In this document: positions 33,518 to 45,165 of the stretch, in pieces | Numbering within the stretch: position 1 is the first letter of the stretch | Layout: the number at the start of each line of letters is the position of its first letter | Origin: Aphrocallistes beatrix | Lineage: Eukaryota; Porifera; Hexactinellida; Sceptrulophora; Aphrocallistidae | Assembly: GCA_963281255.1 (NCBI GenBank) | Contig: OY725505.1 | Location: 1,240,001 to 1,304,000, forward strand | Direction of reading: 5' to 3' | Length of the DNA stretch: 64,000 bases | The notes under the pieces: generated by a model | Databases searched by the model: none | The model's input: the letters and a program-made list of their open reading frames with translations, nothing else | What the model was told of the DNA's origin: nothing | Translations under genes and position numbers: made by a program

Positions 33518-34261
33518 ACATATCAATCCATCTATGAAACCTAAATTTTCCATCCTTATATTTCATAGGAATTAACCTAAGACTACCGAAATGTACCACA
33601 GTCGTACAACTTTATGGCTTCTTTCCCATTGAAAATGGCTGGAGGCATCCGCGATATCGCGAGTTTTCGATAATCTGAGGTTAAAGGGACAAAACAAAAT
33701 TTATGGGTATGATTACCGCTAAAAATACATGAATACCAACAGCCGCGAACCAAATATTTTAAAACTAACGTGTAGACTATTTATATTAAGAAATTCGTAC
33801 TCAGCAAACATAGCCGAGAAAAACAAGGGGTCACTCGATATGGTTTACACCAAATTTGGAGATCAGAATTTTTACATTCCAGGTTGTTGCTAGGGAGGGC
33901 CCAAAATATAGTCAATATACGTATATATCAAATTGCCGGAAATTCGATGCTGAGCACGAATATGACAATAAAAAATGATTTGCAATCATTTAAAAGGTTA
34001 TATCTCAGTTTTTCAAAACCGGCGATTTTTATAGTCTGGGTCAACGAAGGGGTCGTGCCAAATCACTTTCCGGTATTCCGATTTCGGTATACTTTTAGTA
34101 TGTTACTCCTAAGACATGATACAACGGAAAAATGCAATAAAACTATTTCTTGCAATTTTTTGGGGTTGGGACCATTTGCTTCCTACTTCGACCTGACTAT
34201 AAGTGAGGAAGTGGGGGAGATTTTTTCGAGTTTTGATCACAAAATGGTTGCTAATACGCTA

Positions 34262-36122
34262 ATTTTATAATAATAATAAAAAAATAGATTTATATAGCAC
34301 AGATTCCATAATAATATGTCCAAGTGCGCTGTACAATAATAACATGTACTATGTAGTATATGCATGAACGTATGTATATGTATTCTTGGAATGGAATGTA
34401 ATATGCGTTGAAATTAATTTACTAAGATCTATATATTAAGTGTTTTTCTAAGTGGTTGCGGGGTGTGTGATGCGGAAGAGGTGAGGTTTTAGCAGTTTTT
34501 TGAAAATAGGGAGTGAAGGGGCATTCCGAATGCTCGGAGGGAGAAGATTCCACTCAACAGGCGCAGCTAAAGTGACACGATCACCCAGGGTTTTAGAGGA
34601 TTTTATAGTAGGATGCTCAAGGAGGATGGCGTTGGATGATCATAGAATGCGATTGGATGTCTTAACCTGTATGAGTTGGATGATATAATCAGGAGCAAGA
34701 GAATGGATGGCTTTGTAAGTTATAAGGAGGATTTTGAAGAGGATATGAAAATTAACAGGCAGCCAGTAGAGGTTGACAAGAAGTGGAGAAGACGAGAAGG
34801 TACGGGAGACAATGTAGATAGTCTGGCTGCAATGTTCTGGATTCGCTGGAGTCGAGCTAAGAGTCATGAGGCGGAACAATAAAAGAGGCTGTTACAATAA
34901 TCAAGACGAGATGTGATGAGAGCATTAACGAGAGTTTCACAGACTTCCCTAGAGAGATACTTTATAATACGCCGGATGTTATAGATATAGTAGAAGCAGG
35001 AGGAGGCAACCATGTTGACCTGAGTAGACATTGAGAGGGTGTCGTCTAGCCAAGTTCCAAGATTCCGTAGTTTTTTTGAAAAAGAGATTCTCCACTCACA
35101 AACAGAGATGCCATCAGTTGAACGTTAGATAGTTGTTGACGAGTCCCTATTACGTATAAGTAACTCAGTCTTGGTGTCATTGATAAGCAACTTGTTGGTG
35201 AGGAGCCAAGAACGAATGGCAGAGATGCAAGATTGGATGGCGGAAAAGGCAGAACAAGAGAAGGAATCGGATTTAAAAGAAAGATAGACCTGAGTATCGT
35301 CGGCATAGCTGTGCATGTCGGGGAGGTGGCATCTATTAAGGTCGAAAAGAGGACTAGTATAGAGGCTAAAGAGAAGCGGACCAAGACAAGAACCCTGAGG
35401 AACTCCATGATCAACAGGGACATTGGAAGAATTAGAACACTTAATCGAGACGAATTGTGTCCTACCAGAGAGGTAAGATTCAAACCAAGACAGAGAAGAG
35501 TCACAAATACCGAAATGAGACTGGAGACGATTGAGGAAGATGGTATGGTCGACGGTGTCGAAGGCTGAGCAAAGATCAAGAAGAACCAGAAGGGAAACGT
35601 GTTGGCGATTCATGCTGAGGAGGATGTCGTTGCGACCTTCAGGAGCGCAGTCTCCGTAAAGTGATGCTTACGATAGGCAGACTGCGTCCCGGGGAAGAGA
35701 TTATGTAATGTAAGATGATTCACGACCTGGATGGAAGCGACCCTCTCAGCTATCTTAGAGATGAAAGAAAGATTGCTAAGAGGACGATAGTTGGAGAAGA
35801 TGGGATCGAGATTTGGTATTTTAAGTTTGGGCAAGATGATGGTGGCTTCCAGGGAGAAGGAAAATGACCAGTGGAGCGGGAACTATTTACCATTCTCTTA
35901 AAGATGGGCGGTAGAATGGGTAGAGAAGATTTGACCAGGGATGTTGGAATAGGATCAAGGATACAGGATTTATTAGGAGCAGAGGAACCAAGGAAAACGA
36001 TTTCTTCCTCAGATAATTCTTTTAATTGGTGGAAATGATGTTGGAATTGGATGTTGGAATTATCTGAGGGTGCAATATTGGTAATAGGGGAGTTGATAAT
36101 AAGCGAACTCCACTGCATTTTG
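34262..36122 (-). pseudogene. CR1/L2-like LINE, 5'-truncated, frameshifted
   Basis: Minus-strand copy of the same LINE family as 50.9-52.5 kb. The upstream part (36118-35750) reads FLGSSAPNKSCILDPIPTSL. RT pieces include SKIAERVASIQVVNHLTLHN, LLVLLDLCSAFDTVDHTIF (motif A), DHGVPQGSCLGPLLF (motif B) and HSYADDTQVYLSF (motif C). The C-terminal part is NLYWLPVNFHILFKILL. At least four frameshifts separate the pieces. It ends at 34262-34283 in an ATT-type repeat tail, as the other copy does, after CAAGTGCGCTGTAC. The endonuclease is missing. Confidence 0.88.
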
Positions 36123-36178
36123 AACCTGTAAAGAAATAGAAAGAAAATTGTAACTGTTTCGAATATACACCAAATTAA

Positions 36179-36640
36179 CCTTACTTTTAAAACTCGATTA
36201 TATCTCTGAAAACCTCATGCCAAACGTTGGAAGCTCTATAGAGAATATTTAAAAATTCATCAAATTTTGTTGAAATATGTATGTAAAGTGGGAATATATA
36301 TCTATATATATCTGCAACGATTTGATTGAAGAAACTGCCTAGCACAGAAAGCTGATTTTTGGCATGTGGGAGTCCTTTGGCTATGGCTCCACTAAGCTCT
36401 GAGTTCAGACTAAAATGTCGATTCATCATGGAATTATGACGCCATTGCCAACTTTTAAATAATGAGAAATTTCAGTTTTTCGATTGATAGAAGGCTGAAA
36501 TTTCAATAGAACGTATATATTGATTAATATTCCGCAATTGTGATATTACTATCATCAAAAAATGATGACTCATCACTCTGGTATGACGTCATCATTACGC
36601 GTCAAAATTCAAAAAAATTGATACATTTGGTGATTTTTCC
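36179..36640 (+). mobile_element. Family A, 5' part, with foreign leader
   Basis: Starts CCTTACTTTTAAAACTCG. Bases 36200-36290 are a different repeat shared with 37.4-37.6 kb (CGTTGGAAGCTCTATAG). The family body resumes at CGATTTGATTGAAGAAACTG. The 3' hairpin block is absent. Confidence 0.7.
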
Positions 36641-36642
36641 TG

Positions 36643-36795
36643 AGTTGACTAATTCATAATTCATCAAGCCTGAGAAGAATCATTCAAAATTGAAAGTTTT
36701 TACAGAAAAATATCATGAATTATATGAATGATTTTTCGAATAATTCATAATTCAGAAATTATCAATTATTTAATAATTCATGAATTTGTCAACTT
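36643..36795. mobile_element. MITE, family G
   Basis: AGTTGACTAATTCATAATTC to AATTTGTCAACTTA. Second copy of 27993-28204, shorter, full of GAATTATGAAT repeats. Confidence 0.6.
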
Positions 36796-36889
36796 AGCTT
36801 ACGATTGATTAATTCATGCTTGAATTATGGATATTTGAATAATTTATAACTCTTTGCCATTTTACAAGTATTAATCGTAGATTCATCAT

Positions 36890-37000
36890 TTTACACCTAC
36901 ATGCCAATTTTCGTATCTCTAGGACATGCCAATTTTTCAATTAATTCAAACAAACGAACAAAAAATTCAAGCATTTCAATATACACGTATAAGATATGTT
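36890..37000 (-). mobile_element. Family D, Helitron-like 5' end
   Basis: Contains ACACCTACATGCCAATTTTC and, in minus sense, a GTTTG run and AATTGATTGAA-like motif. Same family as 37890-38050 and 44330-44490. Confidence 0.55.
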
Positions 37001-37030
37001 ATTACATTACTAAATCTTTCTTCAGTCAAA

Positions 37031-38613
37031 ATACTTAGGGCATTCAATTAGTTCCAGGAATGACTCTGTACATCTAAATGCATTAGAGATAGGCTATATC
37101 CATTGAACTCATTGAAGCCTTGCCTCCCGATTCGTATATAGATTTGTTCAGCTCTTGAAAACTTTGCGGTTACCCAACTCCATAAATAGACCTCAGTTTT
37201 TGGGCACTTAATAAAAACAAGCACGCTTCGCTTGCTTGCGCTGCGCGGCTTGCGGACACTGCGTGTCCGCAGAGTCGCCCTGCGGGCGCCTGGAGTTACT
37301 CAATCTAACATATTTTGGGAATTTTTCCTTTATATAAATATCATAAACAAAGGTTAACGAATAATTTCTCATATGGATCCGAAAATATAATATTCGAAAT
37401 CTTGAGCACTAAAAATCCCATGTCAACCGTTGGAAGCTAGTCTCTAACCCATTTTTGTAATTTGTTTACTTATGTATCTATTGCAAACAAAAGTAAACAA
37501 ATAATTTATCATATAGATCTGAAAATATGATATTCGAAATCTAGACCCCTGAAAACCCCATGTCACCCGTTGGAAGCTAGTCTCTAGCATTATTTTCAAA
37601 ATTCATCAAATGGTGTGAAAATATGTATATACGTAAAGGTGTGGAAATATGCACATAATCTTTTTTATGGCCATAGACTATAATACATTTAAGATATCAA
37701 ACATAAGTTGCTTTGAAGTATTAATAACAATGACGATCTATTTATTGTAGTGTCGTACTTGTACAATGATTTCTATTGTGATAGTGTAGTCATATATTTT
37801 GTACAGAAAAGGTGTGAAAAATTGTTTTCCATCTTTTTTGCAGAGGTATGGAAATTTCGCTTAGATCTTAGAACTTAATCCTAGATTCATCATTTGACAC
37901 CTACATGCCAATTTTCGTATTTCTACGACTTGCCAATTCTTCAATCAATTCGGACAAACAAACAAACAAACAAACAAACAAACAAACAAACAAACAAACA
38001 AACAAACGAAAAAAAAAAAAAATCCTAGCATTTTAATATATAAGATATATTTTGCTGTTTTGTTCATCAATATCGCTGTTATCAGCAATTCTACAGCAAA
38101 ATAAATCATCGCAATGAATTTTACATGGAAAATAACATATACAATGATATTTTCAGCGAGCTATCTTTTTTACTTAGCGAAGCAATATCGATTTCTTTAA
38201 GACCACGGCTCTTTGCCACATTTTGAGTGGTGAAAAGTGGTTCAAATCCCATAAGAAGTGACACTATTCGAATTTGCATCATTGGATTCAAATGACTAGT
38301 TCCCGTTCGATTAATCCCATCGGTTCTTACATATCTGACTCAAACTTTTATTCTTATATAATTCCTAGAACTATCTATATATGAAAACATAAATACATTG
38401 ATTTTCAATTGTAAAACGGGAATTAGCATCAAGTGCGCAAAACTGAGGTCTATAAATATAGTTGACAGCAAAAATTTTCAGAACAGAACAAGCCTATATA
38501 CGAATCGGGAGGCAAGGATTCAATGAGTTCAATGGATTAAATGGATATAGCCTATCTATATTACATTTAGATACACAGAGTCATTCCTGGAACTTATTGA
38601 ATGCCCTAAGTAT
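37031..38613. mobile_element. 1.58-kb TIR element holding other repeats
   Basis: Ends ATACTTAGGGCATTCAAT and ATTGAATGCCCTAAGTAT, with arms of about 170-200 bp including ATATAGCCTATC and CGGGAGGCAAGG. Inside are a Family A 3' end (37218-37310, minus), two tandem units of about 125 bp with CCGTTGGAAGCTAGTCTCTA (37375-37610) and a Family D copy (37890-38050). No transposase frame was seen. Confidence 0.7.
37890..38050 (-). mobile_element. Family D with a CAAA microsatellite of about 13 units
   Basis: In minus sense it starts TCTTATATATTAAAATGCTA, then a T run, GTTTG repeats and CGAATTGATTGAAGAATTGG. The CGAATTGATTGAAGAA motif is shared with Family A, so both may belong to one Helitron clan. Confidence 0.65.
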
Positions 38614-38639
38614 ATAAGTAGCACCATTTGTATCTTATT

Positions 38640-39450
38640 TATAAAAACTGCTTCAGGTCACTAGACCTGATGAACATAACATACCTCAGTTACAAGTAAT
38701 CTTGGAGATCGCATGGTTCACAGTATTTCTCAGTTATAGACATTTCCGCTGATTATTGGTGTTTACTGATGTGAGAAGAAGATTTTGAGAAGACTGCCTT
38801 CAATATGCCGAAAGGATTATTCGAGATGACGATCATGGCGTTTGACTGGTAAAAGCGCTGCCCACCTTCGAATTGCTAATGGATAATACACTGCTGACTA
38901 TAAACACAGACGCTTATATCGATGATTGTATCATATATTCAGATAACTTAGAGCAACACATTGGAGACCTACCGGATACAGCTTTATTTGTTGGATTATA
39001 AAATTGTGCGATTTGATTGCATTTGACATACAATTTTATCATGTGGAAATATATTTGTGCGATATAACCAACTAAGAACATAAAAAATGCCAACTTTATT
39101 TAGGAACGCCACTTTTCGTCGTATTCCGCACAGGGGGATTGTTTGGTTGAAAGTAGGATCTGCCTAGTTAAACACATCGCTAGATGTTTTCCTTGACCGC
39201 CAGCTACCAAAGGAGTCATGGCCAGATATTTTACTCGAAGTTGCCTTCTACTGCAACAACGCCGATGCTTCTACAGGATTTTCAGCGCTGCTAGTATTGA
39301 CGGCAAGTCAACCATTGTTACTTATATATGCTCTTATAGCGAAGGAATGGACAGGAGAGCGTTACCACAAGGAACACATAGAGCAGTTGAAGAAAACGGA
39401 AGCTGAAATAATATAGTAAGCAAAATCGTCCAAGTAGATCAGCAAGGAAC
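38640..39450 (+). pseudogene. Retroelement pol relic: RT palm and integrase end
   Basis: At 38745-38985, in shifting frames, KTAF-like sequence then NMPKGLFEMTIMAF and MDNTLLTINTDAYIDDCIIY, where YIDD is the RT catalytic box. SDNLEQHIGDL follows. At 39190-39410 LPKESWPDILLEVAFYCNNA then STGFSALLVLTASQPLL resembles the end of the integrase core (W...L...YN...STG). RNase H and most of the integrase between them are deleted. EWTGERYHKEHIEQLKKTEA follows and then stops. The family differs from the 607-1046 Gypsy RT. No LTR was recognised. Confidence 0.7.
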
Positions 39451-40029
39451 AACCTAAGGAACAAAAGGGTTAAACTATCCGGTTTCAAATGGTGGAATGA
39501 TGTGAGAGGGAAATGAGAGAGTAAAGACTCAGTAGACCCTAAATTTTCATGTCTGTACTTGGTGATGGAGGTCAAAGGTGTGACTGTCAAGATAAAGAGG
39601 AGGAATCATCCCAAATAGATTCATGTTAGTGATTACAAGTTAGTCGAGAAAAGAACTCCCATCTTCTTCTCCGTGTTCACGATAATGTTTCTACCTTATT
39701 ATAAGAGTTTTATTAAACTTTTTATAGAAGTTCCGATGATACCCAATTGTTTTGAACCTACATTGTTTAGACAGTCTGGAATGAGAGGAAAGACATCCTA
39801 CATGCGATAAAGTGAGTCGTGTGGTTCAAGGATTACGTTTAACCCAAATTCTGAGCAACAGAGTAAACTTTTCATTGGCGGTTGTTCCATTTACCAGGAC
39901 TGGTGTAGGTCAACTGATTTTTGGGATCGGTTATTTGGTTGACAGGGCAGTTAACTGATGTCCAAATCAATAAGTAAATATGAATTTTTTGACCAATCTT
40001 TAATCTGGTATTTTTAATATTCATTGGTT
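39451..40029. other. Nothing recognised
   Basis: Possibly further decayed pol 3' sequence. No motif is left. Confidence 0.35.
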
Positions 40030-40212
40030 TCGCATGATTAGTCGACATTTTCGTCTTAGGTCAGAGCATAGTGTTGCCATAGCCAAAAGACTCCCACATG
40101 CTAAAAATCAGCTTTCTATGCCTTGTAGTTTCTTCATTCAATTCGTTACAGATATATATATATATGTGTGCACACACACAAACACTACACATTAATCGAG
40201 TTTCAATAGTCT
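40030..40212 (-). mobile_element. Family A, 5' end
   Basis: GACTCCCACATGC, TTCATTCAATTCGTTACAG, a TA and CA microsatellite and ATTAATCGAGTTTCAATAG mark it. Confidence 0.75.
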
Positions 40213-40844
40213 GGATAAAGCATATTGACTAATCGATCGAAGATTCTCTTAATCGTTAACAGAGATTGACGGCGATTAGCAGGTTAACGGGTTAAAAGGT
40301 TAACCGAATCCAGCCTTACTTGTGTGAATGAGCCATGATAAATTCTAGACAGAAATGTAGGTTATGCAAGGATTCTTCCATCACACCACCACTATAACTT
40401 CGCAATTTTCTGACATAATTAACCACCGATGACTGCAAATTTGGCATTTTGAAATAGAATATCACAAGTTAGTTTAGAATATCCAAAAATAGAATATCAC
40501 AATTTATTATCACAAATTAGTAAAATATACATCACTTGGTGCAGGAGAAATCACCTTCCTACAGACAACTTCCTAATTACCCCCTTATTTTCAATAATTT
40601 CCTCCGGTTGCTAGAGAATCCCAAACTAAATTTCCTTAATAGTAAATCTCAAAAGACTAGAAATTAAAGCTGAGTACGAATATAGCATAAAAAATTGATT
40701 TGAAAGGATAGAAATTGGTTAACATTTTATTCGAGATCCGCCGATTTTTGGCGGATTCCAGTAAGACGATCCCCAGCAATGACCCCATGGGATAATATTT
40801 TTCGCCTTGTGATTATCAATATTATCTTATTATATATATCATAG
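40213..40844. other. Decayed repeat debris
   Basis: Bases 40600-40790 show faint similarity to the arms of the 31-kb foldback element (CTGAGTACGAATATAG, CCGCCGATTTTTGG). Nothing coding. Confidence 0.35.
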
Positions 40845-41410
40845 CATTCTAGACAGTAGGGCAATGGCGCTGATTAGTGGACTTGGACTAGGGATTGGTT
40901 AGATCAGTTAAATTTGATTTCCTAACAATGGGTCGATTATGCTGGTATATAGCTACGTACATTATATACTGATCGTTTTCATGAATTCTACATCGATTTA
41001 CATCAAAATGGTTTGAGGATTGCACTGTAGAGAATTTGTGGTTAAACTAATTTAAACCAACCACAATACTTATATATATTAACATACTACTTAATTCAAT
41101 TGTTTTAAAATTAAGCACATTAATTATATATTTATTTACTACCTTGTTGTAAAGTTCTACAAATCACTCTCTGTTCATATACACAAGTCAAACTCATTTC
41201 CAGATCTTCTTTCTAAACTAAATCTAATCGACATACGAAACGGCTGGATAGCTCATGTGTACAACTTTATTTTTGCTAAAATAGTTATTTTAGAAACCGG
41301 ACCTTTCATAACCGATCCTGTCAAATAACGACGAATTATATATCAAAGCATTTGAGGATAAAAACGTCACAATTCCGACCGCGAATTTCTATAAATTGAG
41401 ACCATCTTCA
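40845..41410 (+). pseudogene. P-like element relic, terminal and internal fragments
   Basis: Starts near CATAGCATTCTAGACAGTAG and GGGCAATGGCGC, like the terminus of 17915-20671 in reverse. It continues with CACTGTAGAGAATTTGTGGT and then coding remains: SFPDLLSKLN, DIRNGWIAHV and NDELYI-like pieces of the THAP-associated frame at 41195-41345. Stops and small deletions abolish the frame, and the SVPSIF segment is deleted. Its order matches the 20-kb element. Confidence 0.6.
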
Positions 41411-42108
41411 ATGAGTTTGATAAGTATTTACCAATATTTCAACTTAATAGCTCTCAAACTCAATGTTCCATTTAAATAACCTAGAGAGCAATTAATTAAG
41501 CTTAGTGACATCAGACCTAGACATAGTAAGTGAATCCATGGCCTACTCAATATTAGGCCTGGTATCAAATGTACAAAGGATGAAGTAGAGGATGGGAATT
41601 TAAATTGTTATAAATACATCAGCTTAGCTTATAAGCAATTTAACATCCTCAAGACTGCCATTTCCTGAAGTTATCTACTCATAAATCCAACAATGTAACG
41701 GAATTCAACTTTATTAATTTTCAAAATCATTCAGAACAACAATATTTTGTTTCAAATGTAACAAACTATGTTAAAATGACAGTAAAATAGATACTCGTGA
41801 TACCTCGCTCTCATCTCTTTCTATCCTCGTATTCTACTCTCGATTTCCTAGTCTTCGCCAATATTTTGTTTCCAACTCTTTTGTGGGTATGACGGCCTCA
41901 AACAATTTTGATAAAACTAGAATTAATGACCTTAATGAAACAACAATTTCCTATAACTAGCATGAATCATCACTGGTCTTCTTCTTTTTAATTTGAGATC
42001 AGAAAAATATTCGATCAGTCGACAAGATGCAAAATTTTAGTCGAGTGATTAGCCTGCTTTCAAAATGTTACTTTCGAGTACAAAATCGACTTTATAAGTA
42101 ATTGGCTA

Positions 42109-42345
42109 ATGCCTTTCCAGCATCGATTTCTTTCAATATCGTACTTTTCGTGTGCTCCAAGCTGTGTGGATTTCTTTTCTCCGGAGACTATCGTGTTGCT
42201 GCGATGTCTTCACTCTCCCCACACCGTACTAGACAGAACTATTTCCACAGTAGAGGAAAGTCTTGCTAACTTATCATCAAGAGATGAACTGAGAATCCAG
42301 AGTTTTCAATATGATTTCAGCAGAATGATATATGAAAGATTATGA
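42109..42345 (+). CDS. Unrecognised open frame, possible terminal exon
   Basis: 78 codons. The second half (CLHSPHTVLDRTISTVEESL, ANLSSRDELRIQSFQYDFSR) has protein-like, low-repeat composition and ends in TGA at 42343-42345. GC content rises here compared with the flanks. A CT-rich TTTCTTTTCTCCGGAG before SPETIV could be an acceptor. I do not recognise the family and no other exon on this strand was found. It could be a nested host gene exon, a decayed element or chance. Confidence 0.25.
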   Translation: MPFQHRFLSISYFSCAPSCVDFFSPETIVLLRCLHSPHTVLDRTISTVEESLANLSSRDELRIQSFQYDFSRMIYERL

Positions 42346-42640
42346 ATCCTTTTTATATTCCAAATATCAGAGACCTTGCTACATGCTTTGCTACGATCTT
42401 TTCCCTCTATCAGTATGATTGCTTGTAGACAATCGAAATATACAAGATATCGTAGTCATCTTTTCATAGAGAGTATATCAGACTTCACCAGGCACAATCT
42501 TCGGAATTAAATTCTAGAAGTAGTTTCCAAGGGAACCAGTCAACTCGTATCAAATACCAAAATGAAATGTACGATTTCTAAAACATTCTGGATGAGATAT
42601 CTATAAGAACACAGCGAAAAGCAGGATTTTCTGTTGATTT

Positions 42641-42735
42641 GGTACGAGTTGGTATGTGGTACGATTTGGTATGTGATACGAGTCGGCATGTGATACGAGT
42701 CGGCATGTCGTAAGAATTGGCATGTGGTAAGAGTT
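42641..42735. repeat. 17-bp minisatellite, about 5.5 copies
   Basis: Five complete units at 42651-42735 (GGTATGTGATACGAGTC and variants) after a partial unit. The phase is exact and variants differ by 1-4 bases. Confidence 0.9.
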
Positions 42736-43770
42736 GACTGACTTTCGTTTCCAAGGTATGTGGAAGGTTTCAATCATCGTCACAGGAGGTAGGCTTTACA
42801 AAACTCTAGAACAGCACTTCTTATGAAAATATTCTGAGTATGAACTCGAAACAAGATCGAAGAGGATTATTCACCAGGACCCAGCCCCATCTCAATGGCC
42901 CACTGCCTTCTTGAATGAGCTGTCCCGCCCCGTTCCAACTGTTTTTCTTCTAATCAGAATCACCAATTTGTTAAAATATAAAATCTCGTCTGATTACTAG
43001 AACATGTTCACAATTTACACGATCTGGGGAATAGTTAAATGCGGAAAGAGAACAATGGGTATCGTCAAAATAGATAGTAGAGCAGCTAATAATAGATCAA
43101 AAGATATAATAATAAGTCAAAAAGGTGTAGATATTTCTTTTTAGTCGACTAGTGTAAAATATTTATGAAGTAAATAATCAAATATCAAACAAAAAACTGG
43201 TTGAAAGTTTGTGGAGCTTATACTTACAATGCTAAATTCATACTAAATAGCTGTGGTTTTCTAATAATTCCCATCTACTACTTCATCCCTAGTCCAAAAT
43301 TTTGAGGATGATAACAGGCTTTAGAATGAGTAGGCTAGGTGAATTGTATTTTAAAAGTGAATCTTTGAATATTTCATCCCACTTTTTAGTTGGGCAGCAT
43401 GAATTTGACAAATTTCAGTAGTCTCATTGCTTTATCGAACCACTTGAGAGAAATTTCATTAGTATAAACAATACTATGGGTATTGGAGATGATTAATCAA
43501 ATTCGAAGGGAAATTGACCTACAAATTTAGCCATAGTGAAAGCCATGTGATACTTCGAATGGATGAAGTCCACATTTGTAGTGTGGAATCTTATAAATGA
43601 GGAGAAGTTTTTGGCTCCAACGACAATCCAAGTGATCCCCCACAATTATATTTCCAACCATTTTTCGTCCATTTCCGTTAGGATTTTCCTCCGCGGTTGA
43701 TTTATTTCCAATTATGACTAAAACAATGAGTGATATCGAGAGTTGCTATCTATTTGTTGAGGCTTTACAG

Positions 43771-43953
43771 CAGTGGTCTTGAAACTTTTCATTCAGTGGT
43801 ACCCCTTGGTGTCAACAAGAGGAATCACGTACCCCTCTCAATTTTCTTTTTGTTTTGTTGGTTTGTTTTTGGATGGATTGCATGAATATATTGCTCAATT
43901 TTTAATATTTACCCCAAGTAGGGGGTACACGTATCCAAGGTTCAGAACCACTG
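43771..43953. mobile_element. hAT MITE
   Basis: 183 bp with ends CAGTGGTCTTGAAACTTT and AAGGTTCAGAACCACTG, the common animal hAT type. Flanks CTTTACAG and CGTTACAG agree at 7 of 8 bases. Confidence 0.8.
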
Positions 43954-43958
43954 CGTTA

Positions 43959-44228
43959 CAGGGCGTTTCAAAAGTATTGACCCCTTGAACATTTTATCCT
44001 ATATAGTACATAAAGACATGCTGAATTCCATTCACTATGAATTTCATTTGCCAATATAATCACCTTTAATTCTAATACTTTCCTAATTCGATTTAGGACT
44101 CACTACCTAGATTTTCTAAGAATGATTTCGATATTACTATTTTAGCGGCCCGATTGAGAATATTTTGATTTATAAGTTTGTTTTCGTGGCTCTATTAGAA
44201 TAGGTGCCAAGATTTTTGAAACACCCAG
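43959..44228. mobile_element. Tc1/mariner-like MITE
   Basis: 270 bp, TA-flanked, with ends CAGGGCGTTTCAAAAGTATT and TTTTTGAAACACCCAG. It overlaps the right flank of the hAT MITE, so it landed next to it. Confidence 0.75.
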
Positions 44229-44329
44229 TATGTACCGATAATTATCTCTTCTACACGCGCTAGAAACATTATTTTGAACTAAATTTAGTACCTGATTATT
44301 AGTGTATAGAATGCTAAGGATATACTAAT

Positions 44330-44490
44330 ATATTAAAAAGCTAGGATTTATTTTCTGTTTGTGCGAATTGATTGAATAATTGAAAGTAGTAGATATATAA
44401 AAATTGCCATGTAGGTGCCAAATGATGAGTCTACGATTAAGTTCTACGATTTAAGTATTTTTTTCACACCTCAGTAAAAAATGGAAAACG
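44330..44490 (+). mobile_element. Family D, Helitron-like 5' part
   Basis: ATATTAAAAAGCTAGGATTT, GTGCGAATTGATTGA and CCATGTAGGTGCCAAATGAT match 37890-38050 in reverse. Confidence 0.6.
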
Positions 44491-44527
44491 AATTTACACA
44501 CTTTTTCTATACAACAAGTGCGCGTCA

Positions 44528-44790
44528 CTAGCAAAATTTCAGCTTTCTATCACCTAAAATGGCTGAGTTATAGTCGAAAAGGGGAAATTTCTAATTATAA
44601 AAAAGGTGCTAATAACGTCATAATTCCATGATGAGTCGACATTTTGGCCTGAGCTGAGAACATAGTGGAGCCATAGCCAAAATACTCCCACATGCCAAAA
44701 ATCAGCTTTCTGTGCCTGGCAGTTTCTTCAATCAATGCGTTATATATATATATGTAACGCATTGAGTGAAGAAACTGAAAGGCACAGATG
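44528..44790 (-). mobile_element. Family A, 5' half plus a short inverted piece
   Basis: The minus copy runs to a TA microsatellite at 44742. GTAACGCATTGAGTGAAGAA at 44755-44775 then repeats the family start in plus orientation, forming a small palindrome. Confidence 0.7.
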
Positions 44791-45165
44791 TAATAAAATC
44801 AGGGGTGAATAGAAAATAATTTGAGCATAATTACAATAGTAGTCAGAAAGATTAGACTTACTGAAATCAAAAAGCAGGTATGTAAAAGTAATAGAAGAGG
44901 GTAGAGGAAGAAAACTGGGAGGCATTGAAATTAACGGGAATGCCTGGTGAGTTTGAACCTTAGACGGAAAGGGATCAAGTTATACTGGAAATAATATATG
45001 GCTCAAAACCATGAGAGAGAATTAAATTCGTTTGTTATGCAGGTACATCATATCGAATTAGCAGCGATGGTTGAGAAAAAGTTGAACACAGTCAATTAAC
45101 GTGAATAGCAGTAAAGATTTTTGTATTTTGAGATATAAAATACATAATTAATATGAAATTAGTAC

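Larger units (their letters stand above)
31148..34172. mobile_element. 3-kb foldback element with long inverted arms
   Basis: Left arm 31148-32583 (minus a 462-bp MITE) and right arm 33183-34172 are near-perfect inverted repeats of about 970 bp around a 600-bp centre. Shared blocks include GATTGCAAATCATTTTTTAT, CAAGGGGTCACTCGATATGG and TACGACTGTGGTACATTTCG with their complements. The arms include the 3' end of a protein-coding gene, so that end is present twice in opposite orientations. A lone decayed arm lies at 1488-1890. No clear target duplication was identified. Confidence 0.85.
41411..43762. other. Long unassigned stretch within the LATS introns
   Basis: Apart from the entries at 42109 and 42641, no gene or known repeat was recognised. 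Confidence 0.35.

Noticed and set aside
42641-42735. Regular repeats that might suggest a CRISPR array
   Set aside because: Units are directly adjacent with no spacers, in a eukaryotic intron.
42540-42783. Minus-strand open frames with repeated SYHMPT/TYQLVP peptides
   Set aside because: Generated by the 17-bp minisatellite being read in successive frames.
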